Positions 1 to 6,017 of a stretch of 10,536 nucleotides of DNA are shown in pieces. Source of the DNA: Spirochaetaceae bacterium UBA4077 (GTDB lineage: Bacteria > Spirochaetota > Spirochaetia > Treponematales > Rectinemataceae); assembly GCA_002383375.1 (NCBI GenBank), contig DFYR01000024.1, forward strand, positions 1 through 10,536, in the 5' to 3' direction. Within the stretch, counting starts at the first letter, position 1. Every line of letters starts with the position of its first letter. A model generated the notes under the pieces. It ran no database searches. It saw only the letters and a program-made list of their open reading frames with translations, and was not told where the DNA came from. The translations under genes were made by a program, and so were the position numbers.

Positions 1-179
1 GTGATCATCTGGTTCTTGGCAGGCTGACCGACCACGCGTTCGCCCTTGGAGGTAAATCCAACAATGGAAGGGGTCGTCCTCTGCCCTTCGGAATTAGCGA
101 TGACAATAGGCTCGCCGCCCTCCATCACTGAGACGCAAGAGTTGGTCGTACCGAGGTCGATACCTATGATTCTGCCCAT
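1..179 (-). CDS. dnaK: Chaperone DnaK (Hsp70), N-terminal fragment; runs off the left edge
   Basis: Only the first 59 complete codons are present. The translation begins MGRIIGIDLGTTNSCVSVME and continues with NSEGQRTTPSIVGF and GERVVGQPAKNQM. GIDLGTTNS is the phosphate-1 loop of the Hsp70 ATPase domain, and the rest is the usual start of lobe IA. DnaK is the cytosolic ATP-driven chaperone that works with DnaJ and the exchange factor GrpE. The ATG (177-179) is preceded on the minus strand by AAGGAG with an 8-nt spacer. It lies 30 bp downstream of grpE on the same strand with no room for an obvious separate promoter, so the two are probably co-transcribed from the promoter upstream of grpE. 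Identity is seen directly; the rest of the protein lies outside the window. Confidence 0.97.
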   Translation of the reverse strand, partial: MGRIIGIDLGTTNSCVSVMEGGEPIVIANSEGQRTTPSIVGFTSKGERVVGQPAKNQMI

Positions 180-209
180 ATATAATTCTCCTTACTAAGA
201 CTTTCGCTA

Positions 210-1019
210 TCAGTTTCGGCCGGCGTCGTTTTCCGGACGCTGGTCGGCCGCGGGATCGTTCCCGGCCTCGGGACTCCTCCCGGGCTGGCAATTTGGCGCG
301 GCGTCCTGGGCCGCTGCCTTTTTTGCTCCATTGGGAATCTTGACCCTCACCTTGGCCGACCTGAGCACCCGTTCGTGGTGCATATAGCCAGGGAGGTATT
401 CCTCGGAGACGATTGCCTCTTCCACATCGGCGGGCTCCGCAAAAAGCGCCTCGTGCATCATTGGGTCGAAGGGGCTGCCCGCGGAGTCGAATCTCTTTAG
501 AGAATACTTATTTTCCAGCATTTGCGACAACTGCCTATGCACGAGCGCCATTCCTTCGTTGAGTGACTCGAAACTATGAGCGGCGGTAGCCGCCTTCATA
601 CCCCGGTCAAAATCATCGAGAATAGGGATAAGGTCGCTCAAAATGGAGGAAAGGGCATACTTTTGCCCATCCTCTTTCTCCCTGAGCATGCGCTTGCGGA
701 AATTTACTTCCTCGGCCAACTTGCGCAGGTACTTCGCGTTGAGCTCCTCGATTTCGGCCTTGAGGGAGGCATTCTCCTTGCGGAGAGCTTCCAGCTTGCC
801 GGCACCCTCCGGCTGAGCCGTGGAATCCGCGGACTGGCCGGAAGAATCGGTCTGGCCGGTGCTGTCTGCGGTCTGATCCGCGCTTCCAAGAGTTTGGCCA
901 GTGGCAGTCTGGGAGTCAGGGGCCTGCTGCCTGGCAGCGGTCTCGGGCTGCTCCTGGGCCGTGCCCGGGTTTACGGTCCTATCCTTAGAGGACTCTGAAT
1001 CGTGTCTATGCTTGGACAT
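210..1019 (-). CDS. grpE: GrpE, nucleotide exchange factor for DnaK, with long low-complexity tails
   Basis: The 269-residue protein has a recognisable GrpE core at about residues 75-230. A charged coiled-coil helix (LEALRKENASLKAEIEELNA) is followed by VNFRKRMLREKE, the SDLIPILDDFDRGM segment, FDPMMHEALF and the beta-domain stretch GYMHHERVLRSAKVRV. GrpE homodimers release ADP from DnaK and can act as thermosensors. The family usually runs about 170-220 residues; the excess here is an N-terminal tail (1-74) rich in Ser, Thr, Gln and Asp with repeats such as ADSTGQT/ADSTAQP, and a C-terminal tail (about 234-269) rich in Ala, Pro, Asp and Asn. Both look disordered. The ATG at 1017-1019 has AAGG/AGGA upstream on the minus strand. 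dnaK follows after 30 bp, and rpoN is divergent. Confidence 0.96.
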   Translation of the reverse strand: MSKHRHDSESSKDRTVNPGTAQEQPETAARQQAPDSQTATGQTLGSADQTADSTGQTDSSGQSADSTAQPEGAGKLEALRKENASLKAEIEELNAKYLRKLAEEVNFRKRMLREKEDGQKYALSSILSDLIPILDDFDRGMKAATAAHSFESLNEGMALVHRQLSQMLENKYSLKRFDSAGSPFDPMMHEALFAEPADVEEAIVSEEYLPGYMHHERVLRSAKVRVKIPNGAKKAAAQDAAPNCQPGRSPEAGNDPAADQRPENDAGRN

Positions 1020-1063
1020 GTTCCTACCTTAGCGATGTGATTGAGCGACAAACGTACCCTGTT

Positions 1064-1092
1064 AACATAATAATGCCAGCCCCGAAGGTCAA
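1064..1092 (-). promoter_or_regulatory. Probable sigma-70-type promoter of grpE-dnaK
   Basis: On the minus strand, a -35 hexamer TTGACC (1092-1087, 5 of 6 to consensus) is separated by exactly 17 bp from TATGTT (1069-1064, 4 of 6). The predicted transcript would start near 1057, giving grpE a leader of about 38 nt. No CIRCE element (the HrcA operator) is visible around it, and no hrcA gene precedes grpE here. Predicted from hexamers only. Confidence 0.5.
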
Positions 1093-1100
1093 TATTGCCA

Positions 1101-1128
1101 TTGACATTACCGGATTCTACCTTACCAT
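1101..1128 (+). promoter_or_regulatory. Candidate promoter of rpoN, back to back with the grpE promoter
   Basis: A perfect -35 TTGACA (1101-1106) is followed after 16 bp by TACCAT (1123-1128, 4 of 6). Transcription would start near 1135, directly at the ribosome-binding site, leaving a leader of only about 14 nt. An alternative upstream pair is TTGAGC (1041-1046) with CATAAT (1066-1071), but its 19-bp spacer is long. The -35 here and the grpE -35 form a 6-bp inverted repeat GTCAAT/ATTGAC (1088-1093 and 1100-1105), so the two polymerase sites overlap sterically. Confidence 0.4.
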
Positions 1129-1135
1129 TGCAGAT

Positions 1136-1142
1136 AAAGGAG
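1136..1142 (+). promoter_or_regulatory. Ribosome-binding site that fixes the rpoN start at a TTG codon
   Basis: AAAGGAG lies 6 nt before a TTG at 1149-1151. From that TTG the protein begins MQAQRPALVAEQRQ, which matches how sigma-54 proteins normally start. The open frame extends 18 codons upstream to a TTG at 1095, but that start has no Shine-Dalgarno and would lie inside the promoter region. Confidence 0.75.
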
Positions 1143-1148
1143 TGTTCA

Positions 1149-2534
1149 TTGCAGGCACAAAGACCGGCGCTCGTAGCCGAACAACGCCAGAAGCTCAACC
1201 CCAGAATGCTACAATCCATAAAGATTCTGGCCATGCCTGTGGCGGAGCTGACCGAAGAAATCCAGAGCGAACTCGAAACCAACCCTGCCCTGGAGGTACT
1301 GGATGACAGGTCCGAACTGTCTCTGGAATCCTATGCCGAGGCTAAAGTCGACGACTCGGGTGAGGACTGGAGCGACGGAACAGAGGACTACTCCTACCGA
1401 CAGACCGAAGCAAACGAGGACGCCAAGCATAAGTTTCTGGAGGGGGCGATCGCCCTGCCAGAAACCCTGCAGGAACACCTGCTGAGTCAATTCAGGATGC
1501 TCTCCCTGAGCCCGGCTGTCAGGGCTATCGGCGAGCGGCTTATACAGAACCTGGATGAGGACGGCTTCCACCGCAGCCCGCCGGAGGAACTCTGCTCCAG
1601 CTGTTCCTCGGAAGACATGGAAAAGGCCATGGAAATAGTGCGCGGCCTGGACCCGAACGGGACCTGCACCAAGGATTATAAAGAGAGCCTCCTGGTCCAG
1701 GCCGCGCTGGATCCCGGGGCCCCCGACGGCGTCATCGAGATAATAGCGGCCCATCTGGACAAGCTGGAAAAGGGCAAGCACGCTGAGATCAGGCGCAGCC
1801 TCAAGATCAAGAGCCCTCAAATAGACGAAGCCCTGGCCTATATCAAAACCCTCTCGCCATTCCCCGGCAGGGCGTTTTCCACGGAAAAAACCCGCTATGT
1901 GATTCCAGACTTGGCGATCCGGGTGGAAAATGACGAATTTGTAATAGAACTCAACGATGAAGTGATACCTCTTTTGGGGATCAATCCCTTTTTCTCGGAA
2001 CTTTCGTCTAAAAAAGGCGGTTCTCGCGACAAAGATACGGTATCTTTCGTCAAGGAGAACATTGAGCGGGCAAAGTTTTTTATAGGATCACTCCAGCAGC
2101 GCAACCAGACCCTGCTGAAGGTGGCCAAGATTATCGCCAAGTTCCAAGCCCGGTTTTTCGTGGAGGGACCGCAGGCGATGCAGCCGCTTACGCTCAGGGA
2201 TGTGGCCGACGAAGTGGGGGTGCATGAGACGACGGTTTCCAGAATCGCCAACGGCAAGTACGTTCAGACCGAGTGGGGCATTCTGGAGCTTCGGCGCTTT
2301 TTTACCAACCCGGTGCCTTCTACGGCTACGGGGACGGCACAGCACTCCAAGGAGAGTGTCAAAGCCACGCTCAGGGAGATTCTGGATGGGGAAGACGGGG
2401 GCAAGCCCGCCTACTCCGACAGGGAGCTTGTGGATATTCTCGCCGAACGGGGCATCAAGATCGCGCGCCGTACGGTGGCGAAATATCGCGGCGAGCTGGA
2501 CATGGATTCGTCCTTCAGCCGCCGGAAATATTGA
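1149..2534 (+). CDS. rpoN: RNA polymerase sigma-54 factor RpoN
   Basis: Sigma-54 directs RNA polymerase to -24/-12 promoters and needs an AAA+ activator to open them. From the TTG at 1149 the product has 461 residues. Region I is the Gln/Leu-rich start (MQAQRP... NPALEVLD, about 1-52). It is followed by an acidic region II (about 53-88, rich in D and E), then the core-binding domain (about 95-290, with GLDPNGTCTKDYKESLLVQ matching the family's LDPxGvgaRdlkEcLl segment). The helix-turn-helix is LTLRDVADEVGVHETTVSRI (348-367), and the RpoN box ARRTVAKYR is near-perfect at 439-447. The protein ends SSFSRRKY, as the family usually does. hpf follows 44 bp downstream. Divergence from grpE-dnaK is less usual than the downstream order. 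Identification is secure; the start is inferred from the ribosome-binding site. Confidence 0.96.
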   Translation: MQAQRPALVAEQRQKLNPRMLQSIKILAMPVAELTEEIQSELETNPALEVLDDRSELSLESYAEAKVDDSGEDWSDGTEDYSYRQTEANEDAKHKFLEGAIALPETLQEHLLSQFRMLSLSPAVRAIGERLIQNLDEDGFHRSPPEELCSSCSSEDMEKAMEIVRGLDPNGTCTKDYKESLLVQAALDPGAPDGVIEIIAAHLDKLEKGKHAEIRRSLKIKSPQIDEALAYIKTLSPFPGRAFSTEKTRYVIPDLAIRVENDEFVIELNDEVIPLLGINPFFSELSSKKGGSRDKDTVSFVKENIERAKFFIGSLQQRNQTLLKVAKIIAKFQARFFVEGPQAMQPLTLRDVADEVGVHETTVSRIANGKYVQTEWGILELRRFFTNPVPSTATGTAQHSKESVKATLREILDGEDGGKPAYSDRELVDILAERGIKIARRTVAKYRGELDMDSSFSRRKY

Positions 2535-2538
2535 AAGG

Positions 2539-2558
2539 GCGCAGGTCCTTGCCTGCGT
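2539..2558 (+). other. Small hairpin between rpoN and hpf
   Basis: CGCAGG (2540-2545) and CCTGCG (2552-2557) pair perfectly across a 6-nt loop, with a possible G-U pair extending the stem. There is no T-run after it, so it is not an intrinsic terminator. It ends about 10 nt before the strong hpf ribosome-binding site (AAGGAGG, 2567-2573), where it could mark an mRNA processing or stability boundary. Function is inference. Confidence 0.35.
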
Positions 2559-2578
2559 ACTAGCTTAAGGAGGCGCAC

Positions 2579-2872
2579 ATGAATATCGACGTTCGTTCCG
2601 TACATTTCGACCTCAGCGAGGAGAGCAGGCAGTATCTTGCAACCAAGATTGAGAGGATCGGGTACGCGAAGGACATGATCGTCGATCTTCTGTTCGTTTT
2701 CACCAAGGATTCAAAAAATTACAAACTGGAGGTCACAACTAACTTCCGCTGGGGCTTGCAAGCCCATCTGCAGGAAAAGGCCTTCGAGATCAATCCGGGA
2801 ATAGACGCACTGATCGAAAAGCTGGATCAGAAGATCGCCAAGGAAAAACAGAAGATCCAGAGCAAGAAGTAG
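2579..2872 (+). CDS. hpf: Ribosome hibernation promoting factor, short form (HPF/YfiA/sigma-54 modulation family)
   Basis: This 97-residue protein has the length and fold pattern of short HPF. A beta strand (MNIDVRSVHFDLS) leads into the first helix (EESRQYLATKIERIG), then strands around VDLLFVFTKDSKNYKLEVTTNF, and a final helix IDALIEKLDQKIAKEKQKI with the Lys-rich tail typical of the family. It binds the 30S decoding region and silences ribosomes in slow growth; short forms lack the C-terminal dimerisation domain of long HPF. Homologues next to rpoN were historically named sigma-54 modulation proteins. The ATG has an excellent AAGGAGG site 5 nt upstream. It sits 44 bp after rpoN and 33 bp before hprK, in the same reading frame as hprK, and is probably co-transcribed with both. 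Confidence 0.88.
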   Translation: MNIDVRSVHFDLSEESRQYLATKIERIGYAKDMIVDLLFVFTKDSKNYKLEVTTNFRWGLQAHLQEKAFEINPGIDALIEKLDQKIAKEKQKIQSKK

Positions 2873-2905
2873 GAACAGGGAGCCCGACTCCGGCGATTTA
2901 CCAGA

Positions 2906-3928
2906 GTGCACTTTCATAGTACACTGCCGGCTGTGATAGGAAATGAGCCAAAGGGCTTCAGTGTACTCGATCTGCTCTCTCTGGAACTCAAGGAGCAGAA
3001 TGCTCTAGACCTGAGCTGTGTCGCGGGCAGGGCAGGCCTGGGTAGGCAGATTACGGTCCCCGACATCAACAGACCAGGCCTCGCCCTAGCGGGCTTCTAC
3101 GAATCCTTTGCCTGGAATAGGCTCCAGGTCTTCGGGCGGGGCGAATACGCCTATCTCTCCAAGCTCGACGCCGAGGGCTCCTACGAGGCGGTAAATACCC
3201 TTTTTTCCTACGATATTCCCTGCTGTATTTTTACCAGTTCGCTTAACCCCTCAAGCAGTTTTACCGATGCGGCGGAAAAAGCCGGCTGCCCGGTCCTGGT
3301 GACCAGCCTCAATTCCAACGAATTTTCCGGCAGGGTGCTGCGGGTGCTTTCGGATATTTTCGCACCAAAGACAACCATGCACGGTGTCCTGGTGGAGGTT
3401 TTCGGCATCGGGATCCTTTTGGTGGGCGACTCGGGGGTGGGCAAGAGCGAGACCGCGCTGGAGCTGATCGAGCGGGGACACCGGCTGGTGGCCGACGATG
3501 TGGTGGAGATCCGCTGCGTAAACGGTTCGATCTTAATGGGCCAGGGCGCCAACAAGGTCATCGGCCATCACATGGAAATCCGTGGCTTGGGCATCATCAA
3601 TATCACCCATCTGTACGGAGTGGGTGCCATACGGGACAAAAAGCAGATTCAGCTGGTCTGCCAGCTGGAGGATTGGGATCCGGACAAGGTCTATGACAGG
3701 ATCGGCATGGACGAGCTGAGCACTGACATCCTGGGAGTGAAGGTGCCCATGCTGGAGATCCCGGTAAAGCCGGGACGCAACATACCGATCATCATCGAAA
3801 CCGCCTCCATGAACGAGAGGCTCAAGAAAATGGGGTATCATTCCGCCAAGGAATTCAACCAGAACATCATGCGCTGGCTCGAAAGCGAGAATGCCCGCAC
3901 CCTTTATTTTTCCAGGGACGATTACTGA
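2906..3928 (+). CDS. hprK: HPr kinase/phosphorylase
   Basis: HprK uses ATP or PPi to phosphorylate Ser46 of HPr and also removes that phosphate, reporting energy state to carbon control. Visible features are an N-terminal domain (about 18-150) with DINRPGLALAGF and FGRGEYAYL, a conserved His159-Gly, and the Walker A loop GDSGVGKS at 174-181. Further along are RGHRLVADDVVEI (191-202, catalytic aspartates), the family signature EIRGLGIINITHLYG (224-238), and PVKPGRNIP (286-294). The length of 340 is slightly above the usual 310-330. The start is uncertain: the GTG at 2906 has no clear ribosome-binding site, and GTG at 2933 is nearer to where homologues begin (FSVLDLL). No in-frame start lies between 2906 and the hpf stop. 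ptsH, encoding its substrate, follows after 18 bp. Confidence 0.95.
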   Translation: MHFHSTLPAVIGNEPKGFSVLDLLSLELKEQNALDLSCVAGRAGLGRQITVPDINRPGLALAGFYESFAWNRLQVFGRGEYAYLSKLDAEGSYEAVNTLFSYDIPCCIFTSSLNPSSSFTDAAEKAGCPVLVTSLNSNEFSGRVLRVLSDIFAPKTTMHGVLVEVFGIGILLVGDSGVGKSETALELIERGHRLVADDVVEIRCVNGSILMGQGANKVIGHHMEIRGLGIINITHLYGVGAIRDKKQIQLVCQLEDWDPDKVYDRIGMDELSTDILGVKVPMLEIPVKPGRNIPIIIETASMNERLKKMGYHSAKEFNQNIMRWLESENARTLYFSRDDY

Positions 3929-3946
3929 TTCTTAGCGGAGTGGACA

Positions 3947-4219
3947 ATGGTAGAGCTTGAGACGACGATTCGGAACAGGGCGGGCATACACGCCAGACCT
4001 TCGGCCATGATCGCCCAGATGGCGATTAAATTTTCCTCGAGAATTTTCCTGGAAAAAAACGGTAACAAGATCAACGCCAAATCCATCATGGGCATTATAA
4101 CGCTGGCGGCGAGTTTTGGTTCAAAAATCAGGATAACCGCCGAGGGGTCAGACGAGGTAGCGGCGGCGGAAGCGATAAAAGCCCTCTTCGAAAGCGGATT
4201 CAACGAGGAACTGGGCTGA
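3947..4219 (+). CDS. ptsH: Phosphocarrier protein HPr
   Basis: The 90-residue product is a typical HPr. Active-site His15 lies in GIHARPSA (13-20), where PEP-dependent enzyme I would phosphorylate it. Ser46 lies in INAKSIMGIITL (42-53), the regulatory site used by HprK. Both key residues are intact, so it could serve transport and regulation. The ATG has GGAG 6 nt upstream, and it follows hprK by 18 bp, which puts kinase and substrate in one transcript. No enzyme I or EII component is in the window. Some treponemes are known to keep HPr and HprK with an incomplete sugar PTS, so a mainly regulatory role is possible; that is inference here. Confidence 0.96.
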   Translation: MVELETTIRNRAGIHARPSAMIAQMAIKFSSRIFLEKNGNKINAKSIMGIITLAASFGSKIRITAEGSDEVAAAEAIKALFESGFNEELG

Positions 4220-4264
4220 TTCGCAGGTCGATTTCCGTCACCGCAGCTCGCGAAAGGCCGCAAG

Positions 4265-4298
4265 GTGATCGATTTTTCATATAAATTCAAAAAATCAC
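4265..4298 (+). terminator. Possible terminator after ptsH: interrupted AT-rich inverted repeat
   Basis: GTGAT (4265-4269) plus TTTTT (4273-4277) pair with AAAAA (4289-4293) plus ATCAC (4294-4298), with three unpaired bases on the left arm and an 11-nt loop. Upstream, the GC-richer segment 4229-4270 can fold imperfectly (TCACC near 4238 with GGTGA at 4264-4268) just before the T5 run at 4273-4277, which would resemble an intrinsic terminator. The gap separates the ptsH and lexA transcripts, so some terminator is expected. The structure is not clean. Confidence 0.35.
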
Positions 4299-4332
4299 AT
4301 TCTTCCCCTTGCGCCGAATCCCGATTGATGAA

Positions 4333-4358
4333 ATATACTTAACATTAGGATAGTAGAT
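4333..4358 (+). promoter_or_regulatory. lexA promoter -10 and overlapping dyad (candidate operator)
   Basis: TATACT (4334-4339, 5 of 6) is a good -10 box ending 21 nt before the lexA ATG; a weak -35 (TTGCGC, 4309-4314) lies 19 bp upstream. The -10 is also the left arm of an imperfect dyad, ATATACT (4333-4339) with AGTAGAT (4352-4358), 6 of 7 positions complementary across 12 nt. A site between the -10 and the start codon is where a self-repressor would bind. It matches no LexA box I know, including the Gram-positive CGAAC-type box, so the operator role is inference. Confidence 0.3.
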
Positions 4359-4360
4359 TA

Positions 4361-4960
4361 ATGAAAGAGCTGACGACGCGGCAGTGTGAAATTCTGGATT
4401 TCCTCACGGGGTTCATCGAGAAAAACTCGTACCCCCCCACGGTAAGGGAGACTGCCAAGGCTTTTTCGATTTCCATAAAAGGCGCCTATGACCACATTAA
4501 GGCCCTGGAGAAGAAAGGCGTCATCAAGCTTCAGGAAAACCGCTCCCGGGCGATTGAGATAGTGTCCAGGCGGGAGAGCGACGACGCTGTGCTCGAGGTA
4601 CCTGTTTTGGGCGACATCGCCGCGGGCTTGCCTATATTCGCCGAAGAAAACTGGAACGGCTCCGTACGGATTCCAGCCGAGTTCAGCCGGGGAGGACGTT
4701 GCTTCGCCCTGAGGGTAAAGGGCGATTCCATGCGGGATGCGGGTATCCACTCAGGTGACCTGGCGGTGATAGAACAGCGCTCTTTCGCCGAAAACGGGGA
4801 GATCGTCGCAGCCCTCATCGAAGACTCGGCCACCCTGAAGCGATTTTTTAAGGAAAACAACAGGATTAGGCTCCAGGCCGATAATCCCGACTTTGCTCCG
4901 ATCTACACCCAGGATGTGCGGATTCTCGGCAAGCTCAAGGCAATAATTCGGAGTTACTAA
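4361..4960 (+). CDS. lexA: LexA, SOS-response repressor and self-cleaving serine protease
   Basis: LexA represses DNA-damage genes and cleaves itself when activated RecA filaments form. The 199-residue protein has the winged helix at 1-65 (LTTRQCEILDFL, SYPPTVRETAKAF, HIKALEKKGVIKL). It also has a complete S24 peptidase domain: cleavage site Ala88-Gly89 in GDIAAGLPIF, nucleophile Ser123 in KGDSMRDAGI, and general-base Lys160 in SATLKRFF. All three sit exactly four residues after their E. coli counterparts (84-85, 119, 156), so the protein should be active. In the recognition helix region the sequence is FSISIKGAYDHIKAL, and Lys-Gly at 40-41 may reflect a lineage-specific operator. The ATG has only a weak AGGA 10 nt upstream. 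holA starts 6 bp after the stop. Confidence 0.96.
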   Translation: MKELTTRQCEILDFLTGFIEKNSYPPTVRETAKAFSISIKGAYDHIKALEKKGVIKLQENRSRAIEIVSRRESDDAVLEVPVLGDIAAGLPIFAEENWNGSVRIPAEFSRGGRCFALRVKGDSMRDAGIHSGDLAVIEQRSFAENGEIVAALIEDSATLKRFFKENNRIRLQADNPDFAPIYTQDVRILGKLKAIIRSY

Positions 4961-4966
4961 AACCTC

Positions 4967-6001
4967 ATGCCCATCCCAGCCATACTGTCCACCTACATTC
5001 TCGCAGGCCCTGAAATCGGGCGCCGAGAACTCTTTGTGCGGGAGATCGCCGAAGGACTGGCCGCCAAGGAGGGCCAGGCTGCGGAGTACAGCCGTTTCTA
5101 CGCCCAGGATATGCCGCCCGAGCGTCTGGTCGGCATTTTGCGCAACGCTTCACTTTTCGCCCCAAGGCGGCTTATAGAATACCGTAATGCCGAGGCCTTG
5201 AGTTCCAAGCAGGATCAGGAAGCTCTCATCGCCTATATCAAGAGCCCGGCGGAGGACGCCGTGCTGCTCCTGGTCACCGAAGCCTACGGTCTAGCGAAGG
5301 GTCTGGAGGAGGCGGTGGGCTCCAGGGGCAAGAAAGTTTTTTGGGAGCTGCGGGATTCGGAGAAGCCGACCTGGCTCAGAGACCGCCTGGCACGGGACAG
5401 ACTTTCGGCGGACGATGAAGCCATAGAGACGGTGCTGGAATTGGTGGAGAATGAGACGGCGGCCTTGGAGTCGGCTTGTACGGTTTTGGCGGCCTGCTTT
5501 CCAGCCGAGCACCGCCTGAATTCCGAAAACATCGAATCGGCCCTTTCCCGTTCCAGGAGGGAAGATGCCTTCAGCCTTTTCGACAGAATGGTCCAGGGCG
5601 ATATAGATTCTGCCTTGAGCGTGCTGGACGCCCTTCTGTCCGATCGGCAGAGCGAATCCTCCCAGATCATCGCGGCTCTGATCTGGAGTTTCAGGACCTT
5701 GGAACGGCTCCACCGAAGTCTTGCCCAAGGTTTGGAGATGGAAAATGCCTTCAGGGCGGAAAAAATAACCAGCAAGACGGGGCAGCGAAAGTTCAGGGCT
5801 GCCTTGGGCCGCTACAAGGGCGAGGACTGCACGAGGATTCTTAAGGCTGCATCGGAGACTGAAGGATTATTGCGCGCCGGATACCCTGCCTCCTTTACCC
5901 GAAGCTTTCTCCAGCTGTTTATCCGTTCAGCCATGACGATGAAAGGCTCAGGCCTTATCTTGTCGGGCTGGAAGGAAGAAGAGTACTATCCTTTCGATTG
6001 A
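4967..6001 (+). CDS. holA: DNA polymerase III delta subunit (clamp loader, HolA)
   Basis: The 344-residue sequence fits HolA/YqeN. The N-terminus (YILAGPEIGRRELFVREI) occupies the position of a Walker A loop but lacks GKT, as expected for the non-ATPase delta subunit. NASLFAPRRLIEYRNAEAL (60-78) is the family's beta-clamp-contact helix region. The middle has AFSLFDRMVQGDIDSALSVL (201-220), and the C-terminal collar-like domain runs about 225-330. Delta opens the sliding clamp during loading. The start has no close Shine-Dalgarno: GGAG at 4950-4953 lies 13 nt away inside the end of lexA, so translational coupling to lexA is likely. Sequence similarity in this family is always low, so the call rests on pattern and length. 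Confidence 0.82.
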   Translation: MPIPAILSTYILAGPEIGRRELFVREIAEGLAAKEGQAAEYSRFYAQDMPPERLVGILRNASLFAPRRLIEYRNAEALSSKQDQEALIAYIKSPAEDAVLLLVTEAYGLAKGLEEAVGSRGKKVFWELRDSEKPTWLRDRLARDRLSADDEAIETVLELVENETAALESACTVLAACFPAEHRLNSENIESALSRSRREDAFSLFDRMVQGDIDSALSVLDALLSDRQSESSQIIAALIWSFRTLERLHRSLAQGLEMENAFRAEKITSKTGQRKFRAALGRYKGEDCTRILKAASETEGLLRAGYPASFTRSFLQLFIRSAMTMKGSGLILSGWKEEEYYPFD

Positions 6002-6017
6002 GCATAAAGGAAGCACG

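Noticed and set aside
1020..1148. CIRCE operator (HrcA) for the chaperone operon
   Set aside because: Only a partial half-site resemblance (GAGTG at 1140-1144) exists, with no TTAGCACTC partner at 9-nt spacing.
1095..1148. Upstream TTG start for rpoN at 1095
   Set aside because: The extra 18 codons have no ribosome-binding site, overlap the promoter and do not resemble sigma-54 N-termini; AAAGGAG points to 1149.
1209..1820. 203-codon minus-strand frame inside rpoN
   Set aside because: It lies entirely over the sigma-54 coding sequence and resembles no protein family; typical shadow frame in GC-rich DNA.
5284..5775. Two overlapping minus-strand frames (163 and 145 codons) inside holA
   Set aside because: Both are antisense to a well-supported clamp-loader gene and overlap each other in different frames.
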